Below are positions 55,895-64,000 of a stretch of 64,000 nucleotides of DNA, one piece after another. Below the pieces are notes generated by a model. That model was not told where the DNA came from, did not search any database, and saw only the letters and a program-made list of their open reading frames with translations. The translations under genes were made by a program, and so were the position numbers. Position 1 is the stretch's first letter. Each line of letters opens with the position of its first letter. The DNA is from Magnetospirillum gryphiswaldense MSR-1 v2 (GTDB lineage: Bacteria > Pseudomonadota > Alphaproteobacteria > Rhodospirillales > Magnetospirillaceae), in the NCBI RefSeq assembly GCF_000513295.1, contig NC_023065.1, forward strand, positions 1,798,001 through 1,862,000, in the 5' to 3' direction.

Positions 55895-56725
55895 TCACTC
55901 CAACACCACAACCGCGCTTCCCTGGGCGGAAACCGCCAGGGACATACCCGCCTGCCGGGCCATGGACAACGCCATGGTGGTAGGGGCGGACACCGACGCC
56001 AGCAGGCCGATGCCCACCGCCGCCGCTTTCTGAACCAGTTCGAAACCGCAGCGGCTGGACAGAACAACGAAACCGTCAGTTCTGTCCACCCCGGCGCGGG
56101 ACATGGCACCTATCAATTTATCGAGGGCGGAATGCCGCCCCACATCCTCGCGCGACAACACGATGGTGCCGTTGCGGTCACTCCAGGCGGCGCCGTGGAC
56201 GGAAAAATTACGCGCCCGCATGGGCTGATGATCGCGCAGGGAACCAAGGGCGCGGGCGATGGCGGCGGGGGCCACCTCGGGGGCTGTGACCGGGGCAAGC
56301 GGCTGGCGCAGCGCCTCCAGGCTTTCGATGCCGCAGATGCCGCAGCCCGAGCGGCCTTCGATGGCGCGGCGGCGGCCCAGCAATTGGGCGGCACGCCCGT
56401 TGGGGATGGTCATCTGCACCGACAATCCGGCCTCCAGGCGCTGGACCGTCAGCTCCTGCATTTCAGATTCCTGGGTGATGATGCGTTCCGACAACGAGAA
56501 GCCCAGGCCGAAATCTTCCAGATCGGCGGGGCTGGTCAGCATGACGGCGAAGGAGCGGCGGTTATAGACCAACGCCGTCGGCTCCTCTTCCGGCAAGTGC
56601 CATTCCACGCTTTCGGCTACCGACAACGTGCGGTGGCTGGTGCCGCGCACCGAGACCGAGCAATCGCGCGGCCCGGCTTCCGCCGCCGGGGCTTGGTCGG
56701 GATCGGGGACGGGGCGGGTGCTCAT
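55895..56725 (-). CDS. fdhD: Formate dehydrogenase accessory sulfurtransferase FdhD
   Basis: The 276-residue protein carries FdhD motifs: EEEPTALVYNRRSFAVMLTSPADLEDFGLGFSLSERII, the sulfur-carrying cysteines SGCGICGIESLEAL, and LSREDVGRHSALDKLIG. It passes sulfur from a cysteine desulfurase to the bis-MGD cofactor of formate dehydrogenase. ATG 56725 is nine bases after the fdsA stop. In fds operons the equivalent gene is called fdsC. Confidence 0.95.
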   Translation of the reverse strand: MSTRPVPDPDQAPAAEAGPRDCSVSVRGTSHRTLSVAESVEWHLPEEEPTALVYNRRSFAVMLTSPADLEDFGLGFSLSERIITQESEMQELTVQRLEAGLSVQMTIPNGRAAQLLGRRRAIEGRSGCGICGIESLEALRQPLAPVTAPEVAPAAIARALGSLRDHQPMRARNFSVHGAAWSDRNGTIVLSREDVGRHSALDKLIGAMSRAGVDRTDGFVVLSSRCGFELVQKAAAVGIGLLASVSAPTTMALSMARQAGMSLAVSAQGSAVVVLE

Positions 56726-56734
56726 GCGGCGCTC

Positions 56735-59521
56735 CTATTCGGCCACCAGAGTGTGCACCGCGTTGGCGATGCTGACCTGGACGGCGGTGACCTTGTATTC
56801 GGGGCAATTGGTCGCCCAGTCGGAATTGTCGGTGGTGACCACGTTGGCCCCGGTCACCGGGTGGTGGAAGGTGGTGTAGACCACGCCTTGCGGCACCCGT
56901 TCGGTGATTTCGGCCCGCAACGACGTCGCCCCCATGCGGCTGGCCAGCGACACCATGTCGCCGCAGGCGATGCCGCGCAATTCAGCGTCATGAGGGTGGA
57001 TTTCCAACACGTCCTCGGGGTGCCAGGCGACGTTGTCGGTGCGCCGGGTCTGGGCGCCGACATTGTATTGCGACAAAATCCGCCCGGTGGTCAGGATCAG
57101 CGGGAAGAAGCGCGAGGTCTGCTCGGTCGTCGGCACGAACTCGGTCAAGACGAAATTACCCTTGCCACGGACGAAGCCGTCCACATGCATGATCGGAGTA
57201 CCATCGGGGGCCTGATCGGTAACCGGCCATTGCAGGCTGCCCACCTTATCCAGCCGGTCGAAGCTGACGCCCTTGAAGCTGGGGGTGACGCGGGCGATTT
57301 CCGCCATGATGTCAGCGCCCGATTGCCAATGCATGGGATAGCCCATGGCGGTAGCGATGGCAGCCGCCACCTGCCATTCATGCCAGCCGGTGCGCGGCGC
57401 CATGGCCGGGCGCACCCGGTTGATGCGCCGCTCGGCATTGGTGAAGGTGCCGTCTTTCTCCAAAAACGAGGTGCCGGGCAGGAAGACGTGGGCGTAGGCG
57501 GCGGTCTCGTTCAGGAACAGATCCTGCACCACCAGGAAATCCAAGGCCTCCAGCGCCGCCGTCACGTGATTTGTGTTGGGGTCGGATTGGGCGATGTCCT
57601 CGCCATGGACGAACATGCCCTTGTACTGGCCGTGCAAGGCCTGATCGAACATGTTGGGGATGCGCAAGCCCGGCTCGGCATCCAACTCGCGCCCCCACAC
57701 CACCTCGAACAAGGCGCGGACGGCATCGTCCTTGACCTCGCGGTAGCCGGAAAATTCATGCGGGAACGAGCCCATGTCGCACGAGCCCTGGACGTTGTTC
57801 TGACCGCGCAGCGGGTTCACGCCGACGCCGTCGCGGCCCACATTGCCGGTGGCCATGGCCAGATTGGCGATGCCCATGACGGTGGTCGAACCCTGGCTGT
57901 GCTCGGTGACGCCAAGACCGTAATAGATGGCGGCATTGCCGCCGGTGGCGTAAAGCCGGGCGGCTTGGCGGACCAGGACCGCCGGCACCCCGGTGACGTT
58001 TTCCAAGGCTTCGGGCGAATGGCGGTCTTGGGCGACGAAATCGGCCCATTGGCGGAAATTGGCGGGGTCGCAGCGCTGGGCGACGAAATCGGTCTTCACC
58101 AACCCTTCGGTGACCACCACATGGGCCAGGGCGTTGACCATGGCCACATTGGTGCCGGGCTGCAATTGCAGATGATAATCAGCGGAAACGTGCGGGCTTT
58201 TGACCAGATCGATGGCGCGCGGGTCGATGACCACCAGCTTGGCCCCCTGGCGCACCCGGCGCTTGAGGCGCGAGGCGAACACCGGATGGCCGGCGGTGGG
58301 ATTGGCGCCCATGACGATGATGACGTCGGCCTTGTCGACGCTTTTGAAATCCTGGGTACCGGCGGAGGTGCCGTAGGTCTGCTTCAGGCCATAGCCGGTG
58401 GGCGAATGGCAGACACGGGCGCAGGTATCGACATTGTTGTTACCGAAACCGGCGCGGATCATCTTTTGCACCGCGTAGATTTCTTCGTTGGTGCAACGCG
58501 ACGAGGTGATGCCGCCGATGGCGCGCGGCCCATGCTTTTCCTGCACCTCGCGGAAGCGCCGGGCGGTATGGGCAATGGCCTCGTCCCACTCCACCACCCG
58601 CCACGGATCGGTGATTTGATCTCGGATCATCGGCTGCAACTGCCGGTCCTTGTGGCTGGCATAGCCCCAGGCGAAGCGGCCCTTGACGCAAGAATGACCG
58701 GCATTGGCGCCGCCTTGCTTGGAAGGCACCATGCGCACCACGGTATCGCCCTGCATCTCGGCCCGCAGCGAGCAGCCGACGCCGCAATAGGCGCAGGTGG
58801 TTTCCACCGCGTGTTCGGGTTGGCCCAGGCGCACCACCGACTTTTCGATCAAGGTGGCGGTGGGACAGGCCTGGACGCAGGCGCCGCACGACACGCATTC
58901 CGAGCCCATGAAATCAGGCGCCGCGCCAGGCTTGATGCGGGACTCGAAGCCCCGCCCGGCCACATTCAGGGCAAAGGTGCCCTGAACCTCGGCGCAGGCG
59001 CGCACACAGCGCGAGCAGACGATACATTTGGCCGGATCGTACTGGAAATAGGGGTTGCTGGTGTCCTTGGCCTCGGCCAGATGGTTGTCGCCGGCGAAAC
59101 CATAGCGCACCTGGCGCAGCCCCACCGCCCCGGCCATGTCCTGAAGCTCGCAATCACCATTGGCCGGACAGGTCAGGCAATCGAGCGGGTGGTCGGAGAT
59201 GTAAAGCTCCATCACCCCCTTGCGCAACGCGGCCAGACGCGGATTGTTGGTGCACACGCTCATGCCCTCGGCCACCGGGGTAGTGCACGAGGCCGGGGTG
59301 CCCTTGCGCCCGCTGATTTCCACCAGGCACAGCCGACACGAGCCGAAGGCTTCCAGATGGTCGGTGGCGCATAATTTGGGGATCATGATGCCGGCTTGGG
59401 CCGCGGCGCGCATGACCGAGGTGCCCGCCGGCACGCTGATCGTGTGACCGTCGATGGTGACGCTGACCGAGGCTGCGTCCGAGCGCGCCGGGGTTCCGAA
59501 ATCCTTGCTTCGCAGGGTCAT
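56735..59521 (-). CDS. fdsA: NAD-dependent formate dehydrogenase alpha subunit (molybdenum/tungsten)
   Basis: The 928-residue protein has N-terminal iron-sulfur domains in NuoG order: a [2Fe-2S] region (CATDHLEAFGSCRLC), the His-Cys3 cluster (HPLDCLTCPANGDC), and two [4Fe-4S] ferredoxin repeats (CIVCSRCVRAC; CVSCGACVQACP). The molybdopterin part starts with CAYCGVGCSLRAEM. The metal ligand is Cys in ARVCHSPTGYGL, so no selenocysteine is needed. Family: cytoplasmic FdsA/FdhA, which oxidises formate to CO2 or runs in reverse. It follows fdsB by 15 bases and precedes fdhD by nine. Confidence 0.96.
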   Translation of the reverse strand: MTLRSKDFGTPARSDAASVSVTIDGHTISVPAGTSVMRAAAQAGIMIPKLCATDHLEAFGSCRLCLVEISGRKGTPASCTTPVAEGMSVCTNNPRLAALRKGVMELYISDHPLDCLTCPANGDCELQDMAGAVGLRQVRYGFAGDNHLAEAKDTSNPYFQYDPAKCIVCSRCVRACAEVQGTFALNVAGRGFESRIKPGAAPDFMGSECVSCGACVQACPTATLIEKSVVRLGQPEHAVETTCAYCGVGCSLRAEMQGDTVVRMVPSKQGGANAGHSCVKGRFAWGYASHKDRQLQPMIRDQITDPWRVVEWDEAIAHTARRFREVQEKHGPRAIGGITSSRCTNEEIYAVQKMIRAGFGNNNVDTCARVCHSPTGYGLKQTYGTSAGTQDFKSVDKADVIIVMGANPTAGHPVFASRLKRRVRQGAKLVVIDPRAIDLVKSPHVSADYHLQLQPGTNVAMVNALAHVVVTEGLVKTDFVAQRCDPANFRQWADFVAQDRHSPEALENVTGVPAVLVRQAARLYATGGNAAIYYGLGVTEHSQGSTTVMGIANLAMATGNVGRDGVGVNPLRGQNNVQGSCDMGSFPHEFSGYREVKDDAVRALFEVVWGRELDAEPGLRIPNMFDQALHGQYKGMFVHGEDIAQSDPNTNHVTAALEALDFLVVQDLFLNETAAYAHVFLPGTSFLEKDGTFTNAERRINRVRPAMAPRTGWHEWQVAAAIATAMGYPMHWQSGADIMAEIARVTPSFKGVSFDRLDKVGSLQWPVTDQAPDGTPIMHVDGFVRGKGNFVLTEFVPTTEQTSRFFPLILTTGRILSQYNVGAQTRRTDNVAWHPEDVLEIHPHDAELRGIACGDMVSLASRMGATSLRAEITERVPQGVVYTTFHHPVTGANVVTTDNSDWATNCPEYKVTAVQVSIANAVHTLVAE

Positions 59522-59536
59522 GGCTGCCTCCGGGGC

Positions 59537-61072
59537 TCAGGCGAAATCTTCGGGGAAATGGCGGATGGCGCTTTGCACCGGCAACGGCGTCAGCCCGCCC
59601 ATGGCGCATAACGAGCCATCACTCATCACCGTGCACAAATCGTCGAGCAGGGCCATGTTGTCGGCGACGTTTTCACCGGCGACGATCTTGTCGAGCACCT
59701 CGCGCCCACGGGTGCTGCCGATACGGCACGGCGTGCATTTGCCGCAGGATTCGACGGCGCAGAAATCCATGGCGAAACGGGCCATGCGGGCCATGCGCAC
59801 GCTATCGTCAAAGACGACGATGCCGCCATGGCCGAGCATGGCCCCGGCCTCCGCCATGGATTCGTAATCCGCCGACAGCCCCAGCATGGATTCGGGGACA
59901 TAGGCACCCAGGGGGCCGCCCACCTGCACGGCGCGCAACGGACGGCCCGAGGCGGTGCCGCCGCCATAGCGATAGATCAAATCGTGCAAACTGACGCCGA
60001 AAGCCAGTTCCACCAACCCGCCGCGCTGGATGTTGCCGGCCAGTTGGAACGGTTGGGTTCCGTGCGAACGCCCGGCGCCGAAATCGCGGTAAAACGCCGC
60101 CCCCTTGGCCAGCACCACCGGCACCGAGGTCAGGGTAAGGACGTTGTTGACGATGGTCGGCTGGCCGAACAAGCCCTGCAAGGCCGGAATCGGCGGCTTG
60201 GCCCGGACCATGCCACGCTTGCCTTCCAGGCTTTCCAGCATGGCGGTTTCCTCGCCGCAGACGTAAGAGCCGGCGCCGACCCGCACTTCCAGGTGGAAGT
60301 CGTGGCCCGAGCCATGGATGTTGGTGCCCAGCCAATCCTGTTCATAGGCGCGGCGGATGGCTTCGCGCAGGGTCGCCACCGCGTGCGGATATTCCGAGCG
60401 CAGATAGACGTAACCCTGGCGCGCCCCCACCGCCAGGGCGGCGATGGTCATGCCCTCGATCAGCAGGAAGGGGTCGCCCTCGATGATCATGCGGTCGGCG
60501 AAGGTGCCGCTGTCGCCCTCGTCAGCGTTGCAGCAGACGAATTTTTCCGCCGCGCTGGCGTTCAACACCGTGTTCCACTTGATGCCGGTGGGAAAGCCGG
60601 CGCCGCCGCGCCCGCGCAGGCCCGATTGCGTTACTTCCTCGACGATCTCGGAGGGGCTCAGGGTCAGGGCGCGCTCTAATCCGGCAAAGCCGCCATGGGC
60701 GCGGTAATCCGCCACCGACAGCGGATCGATCAGGCCACAACGGGCGAAGGTCAGCCGCTGCTGGTGCTTGAAATAGAAAATCTCCTCGGTCAAGCCGTGA
60801 CCCAGCGGATGGGGCTGACCGTCGAGGAAACCGGCGTCGAACAGCTCCGCCACCTGATCGGGCGCGACCGGGCCATAGGCGACGCGGCCTTGATTGGTGA
60901 CCACCTCGACCAGCGGTTCCAACCACAGCATGCCGCGTGAGCCGTTGCGGATGATCTGCACCGGCAGACGGCGGGCTTCTGCCTCGGCGGCGATGGCGGC
61001 GGCCACCGCATCGGCGCCCACCGACAAGGCGGCGGCATCGCAGGGGACATAGAGGGTGACGGGCTTGCTCAT
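59537..61072 (-). CDS. fdsB: Formate dehydrogenase beta subunit (NuoF-like, FMN/NADH)
   Basis: The 511-residue protein has an N-terminal thioredoxin-like [2Fe-2S]-type domain and a NuoF core. FMN/NADH-binding motifs are GLRGRGGAGFPTGIKW and NADEGDSGTFADR, then GAGSYVCGEETAMLESLEGKRGMVRAKPP, and the [4Fe-4S] ligands ESCGKCTPCRIG near the C-terminus. It transfers electrons from FdsA to NAD. It overlaps fdsG by four bases (ATGA). Confidence 0.96.
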   Translation of the reverse strand: MSKPVTLYVPCDAAALSVGADAVAAAIAAEAEARRLPVQIIRNGSRGMLWLEPLVEVVTNQGRVAYGPVAPDQVAELFDAGFLDGQPHPLGHGLTEEIFYFKHQQRLTFARCGLIDPLSVADYRAHGGFAGLERALTLSPSEIVEEVTQSGLRGRGGAGFPTGIKWNTVLNASAAEKFVCCNADEGDSGTFADRMIIEGDPFLLIEGMTIAALAVGARQGYVYLRSEYPHAVATLREAIRRAYEQDWLGTNIHGSGHDFHLEVRVGAGSYVCGEETAMLESLEGKRGMVRAKPPIPALQGLFGQPTIVNNVLTLTSVPVVLAKGAAFYRDFGAGRSHGTQPFQLAGNIQRGGLVELAFGVSLHDLIYRYGGGTASGRPLRAVQVGGPLGAYVPESMLGLSADYESMAEAGAMLGHGGIVVFDDSVRMARMARFAMDFCAVESCGKCTPCRIGSTRGREVLDKIVAGENVADNMALLDDLCTVMSDGSLCAMGGLTPLPVQSAIRHFPEDFA

Positions 61073-61527
61073 GCCAGGGCTCCGTCCAGACGGGCTGGGC
61101 TCAGGCGGCCCAACAGACGGTCGTCAACCAGGGCCGACGGCCCCAGGGCGCAATTGCCCAGGCAATAGACCGCCTCCAGGGTGAAGGCGCCGTCACCGCC
61201 GCTCTGGCCCAGATCAAGGCCCAGCTTGGCTTTCAGATGTTCGACCAAAGTGTCGGAGCCACGGGCCTGACAGGCCTCGGCGACGCAGACCTTGACCACA
61301 TGGCGACCGGAGCGCGACTGGCGGAATTCGTGGTAGAAGCTGATCACTCCGTGGATTTCCGCCTGCGACAGGTTCAACGCCGCGGCCAGCAGCGGCACCG
61401 CCGCCTGATCCACGTAGCCGAACTCTTCTTGCAAGGCGTGCAGCATGGGCAACAGCGCACCGCGCAAGGCCCGATGGCTCTCAATGATGGCGCGGGCACG
61501 CTCGGCGTTCCAGTCGATGGCTGTCAT
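61069..61527 (-). CDS. fdsG: Formate dehydrogenase gamma subunit (NuoE-like)
   Basis: The 152-residue protein resembles NuoE: LPMLHALQEEFGYVDQAAVPLLAAALNLSQAEIHGVISFYHEFR. The [2Fe-2S] cysteines are in VCVAEACQARGSD and VYCLGNCALGPSALVDDR. It is an electron-transfer subunit of the NAD-linked formate dehydrogenase. ATG 61527 (MTAIDWNAERARAI) is chosen over the in-frame start at 61572. It is the first gene of the fds operon. No fdsD (small delta subunit) follows fdhD. Confidence 0.94.
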   Translation of the reverse strand: MTAIDWNAERARAIIESHRALRGALLPMLHALQEEFGYVDQAAVPLLAAALNLSQAEIHGVISFYHEFRQSRSGRHVVKVCVAEACQARGSDTLVEHLKAKLGLDLGQSGGDGAFTLEAVYCLGNCALGPSALVDDRLLGRLSPARLDGALA

Positions 61528-61653
61528 CGCGCGGGGGACTCCCTGTCGGTGCTTTGGTTGTGTCGGGCGCACCTTCAGGCGTCGCCAAACTATCGTTGGC
61601 GTTACCCTGAAACATTCATGGCAGGGGTTTCAAATACAAAATCCCCATGCTGC

Positions 61654-61670
61654 GATAGCAAATAGCTATC
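61654..61670 (-). promoter_or_regulatory. LysR-type binding site upstream of fdsG
   Basis: GATAGC (61654-61659) and GCTATC (61665-61670) form an inverted repeat with five bases between, which fits T-N11-A (T at 61656, A at 61668). It lies 127 bases before fdsG and overlaps the stop of the LysR gene. A -35-like TTGAAA is at 61633-61628, minus strand; the matching -10 is weak, as is common for activated promoters. Confidence 0.65.
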
Positions 61671-62640
61671 AAACCCTGCCCGACCGGGTGGCCTGAGTGG
61701 CGGTCCAGACGATGCCGTTGCGGGCCAGCGCCTCCTTGACCAGCAGGGGAATGCGCGACGCCAGCTTTTCCGCCGAGGCAATGGCAGCAAGGGCTTTGGC
61801 CGCCGGCACCACCGGCGAGCGGTCGGCATAGACAATACCGACGACATAAGTGACGTCCGGCGTTACCAAGGGAAAAGCTATCAACTCTTCCGGCAGCCGC
61901 ATCAGCCCCAGCAACTGGCCGGGGACGATGGACGACCATGGCCCATGCTGGACGGCGGTGAAGATGTTGATCATGGAATTGGTTTCCACCGCCGGGGCCA
62001 CCTTGTGCCCGGCCATCAGGAAGGCGGCATCGGCGATGCGGCGGTTTTGCATGTCCGGGGTCAGCAGGCACAACGGCATCTGCGCCGCCTCGCCCCAGGT
62101 GATGTCGACCCGGCCCTGGGGGGCCTTTTGCTTGTGGGTCAGCAGAAAATAGCGCTCGGAATAAAGCGGCTGCATACGCACGCCGGTGAGTGGCTCGTTG
62201 TCCAGATAGGTGATACCGGCATCGAGCTCGAAATTATCCAGGCCGCGCTGGATTTGCCGCGACGACAGCGACAGGATGGAGACGCGGATACCGGGATGAC
62301 GGGCGGTGAACGGCGAGACCAGATGGGCGACCATGGGCAGCGCCGTGGGAATGACGCCCAGGCGCAATTGCCCCGACAATTCCTGCCCCGGCGCCCCCAG
62401 ATCCTGCACCAGGGACTCGAAATCGCCGCAGATGCGGCGGGCGTATTCCAGCACCTTCTCCCCTTCCGGGGTGAATTTGAGGAAACGGTGGCCGCGCTCG
62501 ACGATGGGAACGCGCAACTCCTCTTCCAACTGGCGGATGGCGTTGGAAAGCGTCGGCTGGGCGACGTTGCAAAACGTGGCGGCACGACCGAAATGCCGCT
62601 CCCGCGCCAGGGCCATCAGATATTGGAATTTGCGCAGCAT
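61669..62640 (-). CDS. LysR-family regulator of the formate operon
   Basis: The 323-residue protein has a LysR winged helix (LRKFQYLMALARERHFGRAATFCNVAQPTLSNAIRQLEEELRVPIVERG). An effector domain follows (LRLGVIPTALPMVAHLVSPFTARHPGIRVSIL), resembling LysR proteins found beside fds operons. It lies on the same strand and just upstream of fdsG, with a T-N11-A site in the gap, so it is the likely activator of fdsGBA. ATG 62640 is used; a TTG at 62646 is in frame. Formate as effector is inferred from context. Confidence 0.88.
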   Translation of the reverse strand: MLRKFQYLMALARERHFGRAATFCNVAQPTLSNAIRQLEEELRVPIVERGHRFLKFTPEGEKVLEYARRICGDFESLVQDLGAPGQELSGQLRLGVIPTALPMVAHLVSPFTARHPGIRVSILSLSSRQIQRGLDNFELDAGITYLDNEPLTGVRMQPLYSERYFLLTHKQKAPQGRVDITWGEAAQMPLCLLTPDMQNRRIADAAFLMAGHKVAPAVETNSMINIFTAVQHGPWSSIVPGQLLGLMRLPEELIAFPLVTPDVTYVVGIVYADRSPVVPAAKALAAIASAEKLASRIPLLVKEALARNGIVWTATQATRSGRV

Positions 62641-62656
62641 CGCCAATCCCCAGGGT

Positions 62657-63163
62657 TCAGCGTCCCAGCAAGCCGTCGATTTCCGCCTGGGCCATGGCCC
62701 GGTCGCCGCCGTGGATGATGCCCGAGGCGCAATCCATCAGCAATTGGGCGGCGCGCGATATGGCTCGGCAGTTCTCCTGCAACAACTCGGCTTCGGCACC
62801 ATCGGCGATCAGGTGGTCCAGACGATCAAGGCCGTCCAACAGCAGGTCGTTGATCTGGCCGATGGTAGCCTCGAACGGCTGGCGGTACTTGGACGGCACC
62901 CGGTCATAGGCCTCGATGGCCAGCTGCTTATCGGAAAAGGTGGAATCGGCAAAGTGGGACTTATAGTCCTTGGGCGCCCAGGCCTTGCACTCCTCGATCA
63001 TGTCCGGCATATCCGGCAGCATGTCGAGCAGCATGACGATCTCGTTGAAGTGATTGAGATAATCGGTCGCCAACAAAGTCTGGCAACTGATATTGGTGCC
63101 CGCGACCTTGACTCGGTATTCCTCGAACCCCGTCAATTCATCCGGCGGAATTTCACTGTCCAC
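62657..63163 (-). CDS. Conserved-looking cytoplasmic protein of unknown function
   Basis: The 168-residue helical protein (VDSEIPPDELTGFEEYRVKVAGTNISCQTLLATDYLNHFNEIVMLLDMLPDMPDMIEECKAWAP...) has no signal or membrane segment and no recognised domain. The GTG at 63163 is preferred because GGGAGAGG lies seven bases before it. ATG 63199 would add 12 residues. The C-terminus (AISRAAQLLMDCASGIIHGGDRAMAQAEIDGLL) is a helical pair. It is followed by the LysR gene on the same strand 16 bases later; a link to formate metabolism is not established. Confidence 0.6.
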   Translation of the reverse strand: MDSEIPPDELTGFEEYRVKVAGTNISCQTLLATDYLNHFNEIVMLLDMLPDMPDMIEECKAWAPKDYKSHFADSTFSDKQLAIEAYDRVPSKYRQPFEATIGQINDLLLDGLDRLDHLIADGAEAELLQENCRAISRAAQLLMDCASGIIHGGDRAMAQAEIDGLLGR

Positions 63164-63244
63164 CTTATACCCTCTCCCAGCGCTCCCCGTGGGGGTCATC
63201 CTGGCCTGTTGTCGGTCACAATTCAAGCAATCTGGTTGTTTGGT

Positions 63245-63703
63245 CTAGGCCCGATGGTAGGGGTGGCCCGACAAGATGGCTTGGGCCCGCCACAATTGTT
63301 CCGCCACCATGGCCCGGACCAGCATGTGCGGCCAAGTCATGGCGCCGAACGACAGCAGCAGGGCGGCACGGTCGCGCACCGCTTGGCCGTGGCCGTCGGC
63401 GCCGCCGATGACAAAAGCCAGATCGGCGGTTCCGTCGTCGCGCCAGCGCCCCACCCGGGTGGCGAAATCCACCGACCCCATGGCCTTGCCGCGCTCGTCC
63501 AGCGCCACCACCACCGCCTGAGGCGGCAGGGTGGCCAGCAACAAATCCGCCTCGCGCGCCATGCGCTCGGGCGTGGGCAGCGGGCGTTTTTCCTCGACCT
63601 CGCGCACGGCGATGGGCACGCTCAGGCGTTTGGAATATTGGTTGAACAGGTCAAGCTCGGGACCGGGCTTGACCCGGCCCACGGCAGCCAGCCACAGACG
63701 CAA
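63245..63703 (-). CDS. rlmH: 23S rRNA pseudouridine-1915 N3-methyltransferase RlmH
   Basis: The 152-residue SPOUT methyltransferase begins MRLWLAAVGRVKPGPELDLFNQYSKRL. It has the LDERGKAMGSVDFA segment and the SAM-binding knot sequence FVIGGADGHGQAVRDRA, with the C-terminal QLWRAQAILSGHPYHR. It methylates pseudouridine 1915 in helix 69 of 23S rRNA. It follows rsfS by nine bases, the usual gene order. Confidence 0.96.
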   Translation of the reverse strand: MRLWLAAVGRVKPGPELDLFNQYSKRLSVPIAVREVEEKRPLPTPERMAREADLLLATLPPQAVVVALDERGKAMGSVDFATRVGRWRDDGTADLAFVIGGADGHGQAVRDRAALLLSFGAMTWPHMLVRAMVAEQLWRAQAILSGHPYHRA

Positions 63704-63712
63704 GACCGTGCC

Positions 63713-64000
63713 CTAAAGCGGACGCGCTTCCGGCCGGGCGACGCCCCACATCTTTTCCAGATTGTAGAAGGCGCGAACCTCGGGGCGGAACAGGTGGATG
63801 ATGATGTCACCGGCGTCGATCAGCACCCAATCGCACTGGGGCATGCCCTCGACCGCGACCGGTTGGCCGGCATGTTTCAGCTTTTCCATCAGGTGATCGG
63901 CCATGGCTCCCACTTGGCGGCTGGAATTGCCGGTGGCGATGACCATATGGTCGGCCATGCTGGTCTTGCCGCGCAGGTCCACTACCGAGATATCCTCGGC
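63713..64000 (-). CDS. rsfS: Ribosome silencing factor RsfS (5' end outside window)
   Basis: The frame is open to the right edge, so the N-terminus is missing. Visible residues EDISVVDLRGKTSMADHMVIATGNSSRQVGAMADHLMEKLK, then CDWVLIDAGDIIIHLFRPEVRAFYNLEKMWG, are typical of the RsfS/Iojap family, which binds ribosomal protein L14 and blocks subunit joining during starvation. The complete protein is normally 105-120 residues, so only a short part is cut off. Confidence 0.93.
   Translation of the reverse strand, partial: AEDISVVDLRGKTSMADHMVIATGNSSRQVGAMADHLMEKLKHAGQPVAVEGMPQCDWVLIDAGDIIIHLFRPEVRAFYNLEKMWGVARPEARPL

Noticed and set aside
55880-59374. 1164-codon plus-strand open frame
   Set aside because: Antisense to fdhD and fdsA, both with complete cofactor motifs; the plus frame is a high-GC shadow.

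Overview
The window looks like chromosomal DNA from a GC-rich, free-living alphaproteobacterium of the Magnetospirillum / Rhodospirillales type. This rests on protein character: an Irr-type Fur regulator, a norCBQD nitric oxide reductase, an NAD-dependent fds formate dehydrogenase, c-di-GMP enzymes, and a trpB-trpA-accD-folC block. The species is an inference; no rRNA or magnetosome gene is present. Genes are dense, often with 1-4 base start/stop overlaps, and run on both strands. Only one gap exceeds 300 bases (611-1092).

Left part (1-18717): a CBS-domain protein cut by the edge; an acetate permease pair (DUF485 + actP); an IS630-type element that jumped into the fifth codon of a glyoxalase-like gene; uppP; a methyltransferase/membrane glycosyltransferase-like pair; an orphan ParA, CopD-like and NUDIX operon; cysK-sseA (sulfur metabolism); the norCBQD denitrification operon with an FNR/DNR-type box; a small membrane protein and a hemerythrin beside it; and a PadR-like + irr operon with a Fur-like operator.

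Middle (18777-33810): a complete type I secretion operon on the minus strand (tolC-like, ABC exporter, HlyD adaptor, 1237-residue FecR/cadherin-like/RTX substrate with a 40-residue polyproline tract), tRNA-Arg(CCG), three small unknown genes, a deoxyribosyltransferase, a CDF-type transporter, rplM-rpsI, and a TPR-methyltransferase fusion.

Right part (33811-64000): an EAL-CBS-GGDEF protein; then the most unusual locus, a tightly coupled operon in which a GAF-PP2C phosphatase-HATPase (RsbU/RsbW fusion) protein precedes a STAS protein and an Mla-type lipid ABC transporter (permease, ATPase, MCE protein, lipoprotein). This suggests partner-switching control of envelope lipid transport. It is followed by an RNA methyltransferase, folC-accD-trpA-trpB, a small cytochrome c, a binding protein + hybrid histidine kinase pair (TorT/TorS-like layout), a DinG-like helicase, a formate module (OFA transporter, fdhD, fdsABG, LysR regulator), and rlmH-rsfS at the right edge.

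Together the genes describe an organism using acetate and formate, reducing NO, regulating iron and remodelling its envelope. All functional names are from motif recognition by eye; no database search was run.
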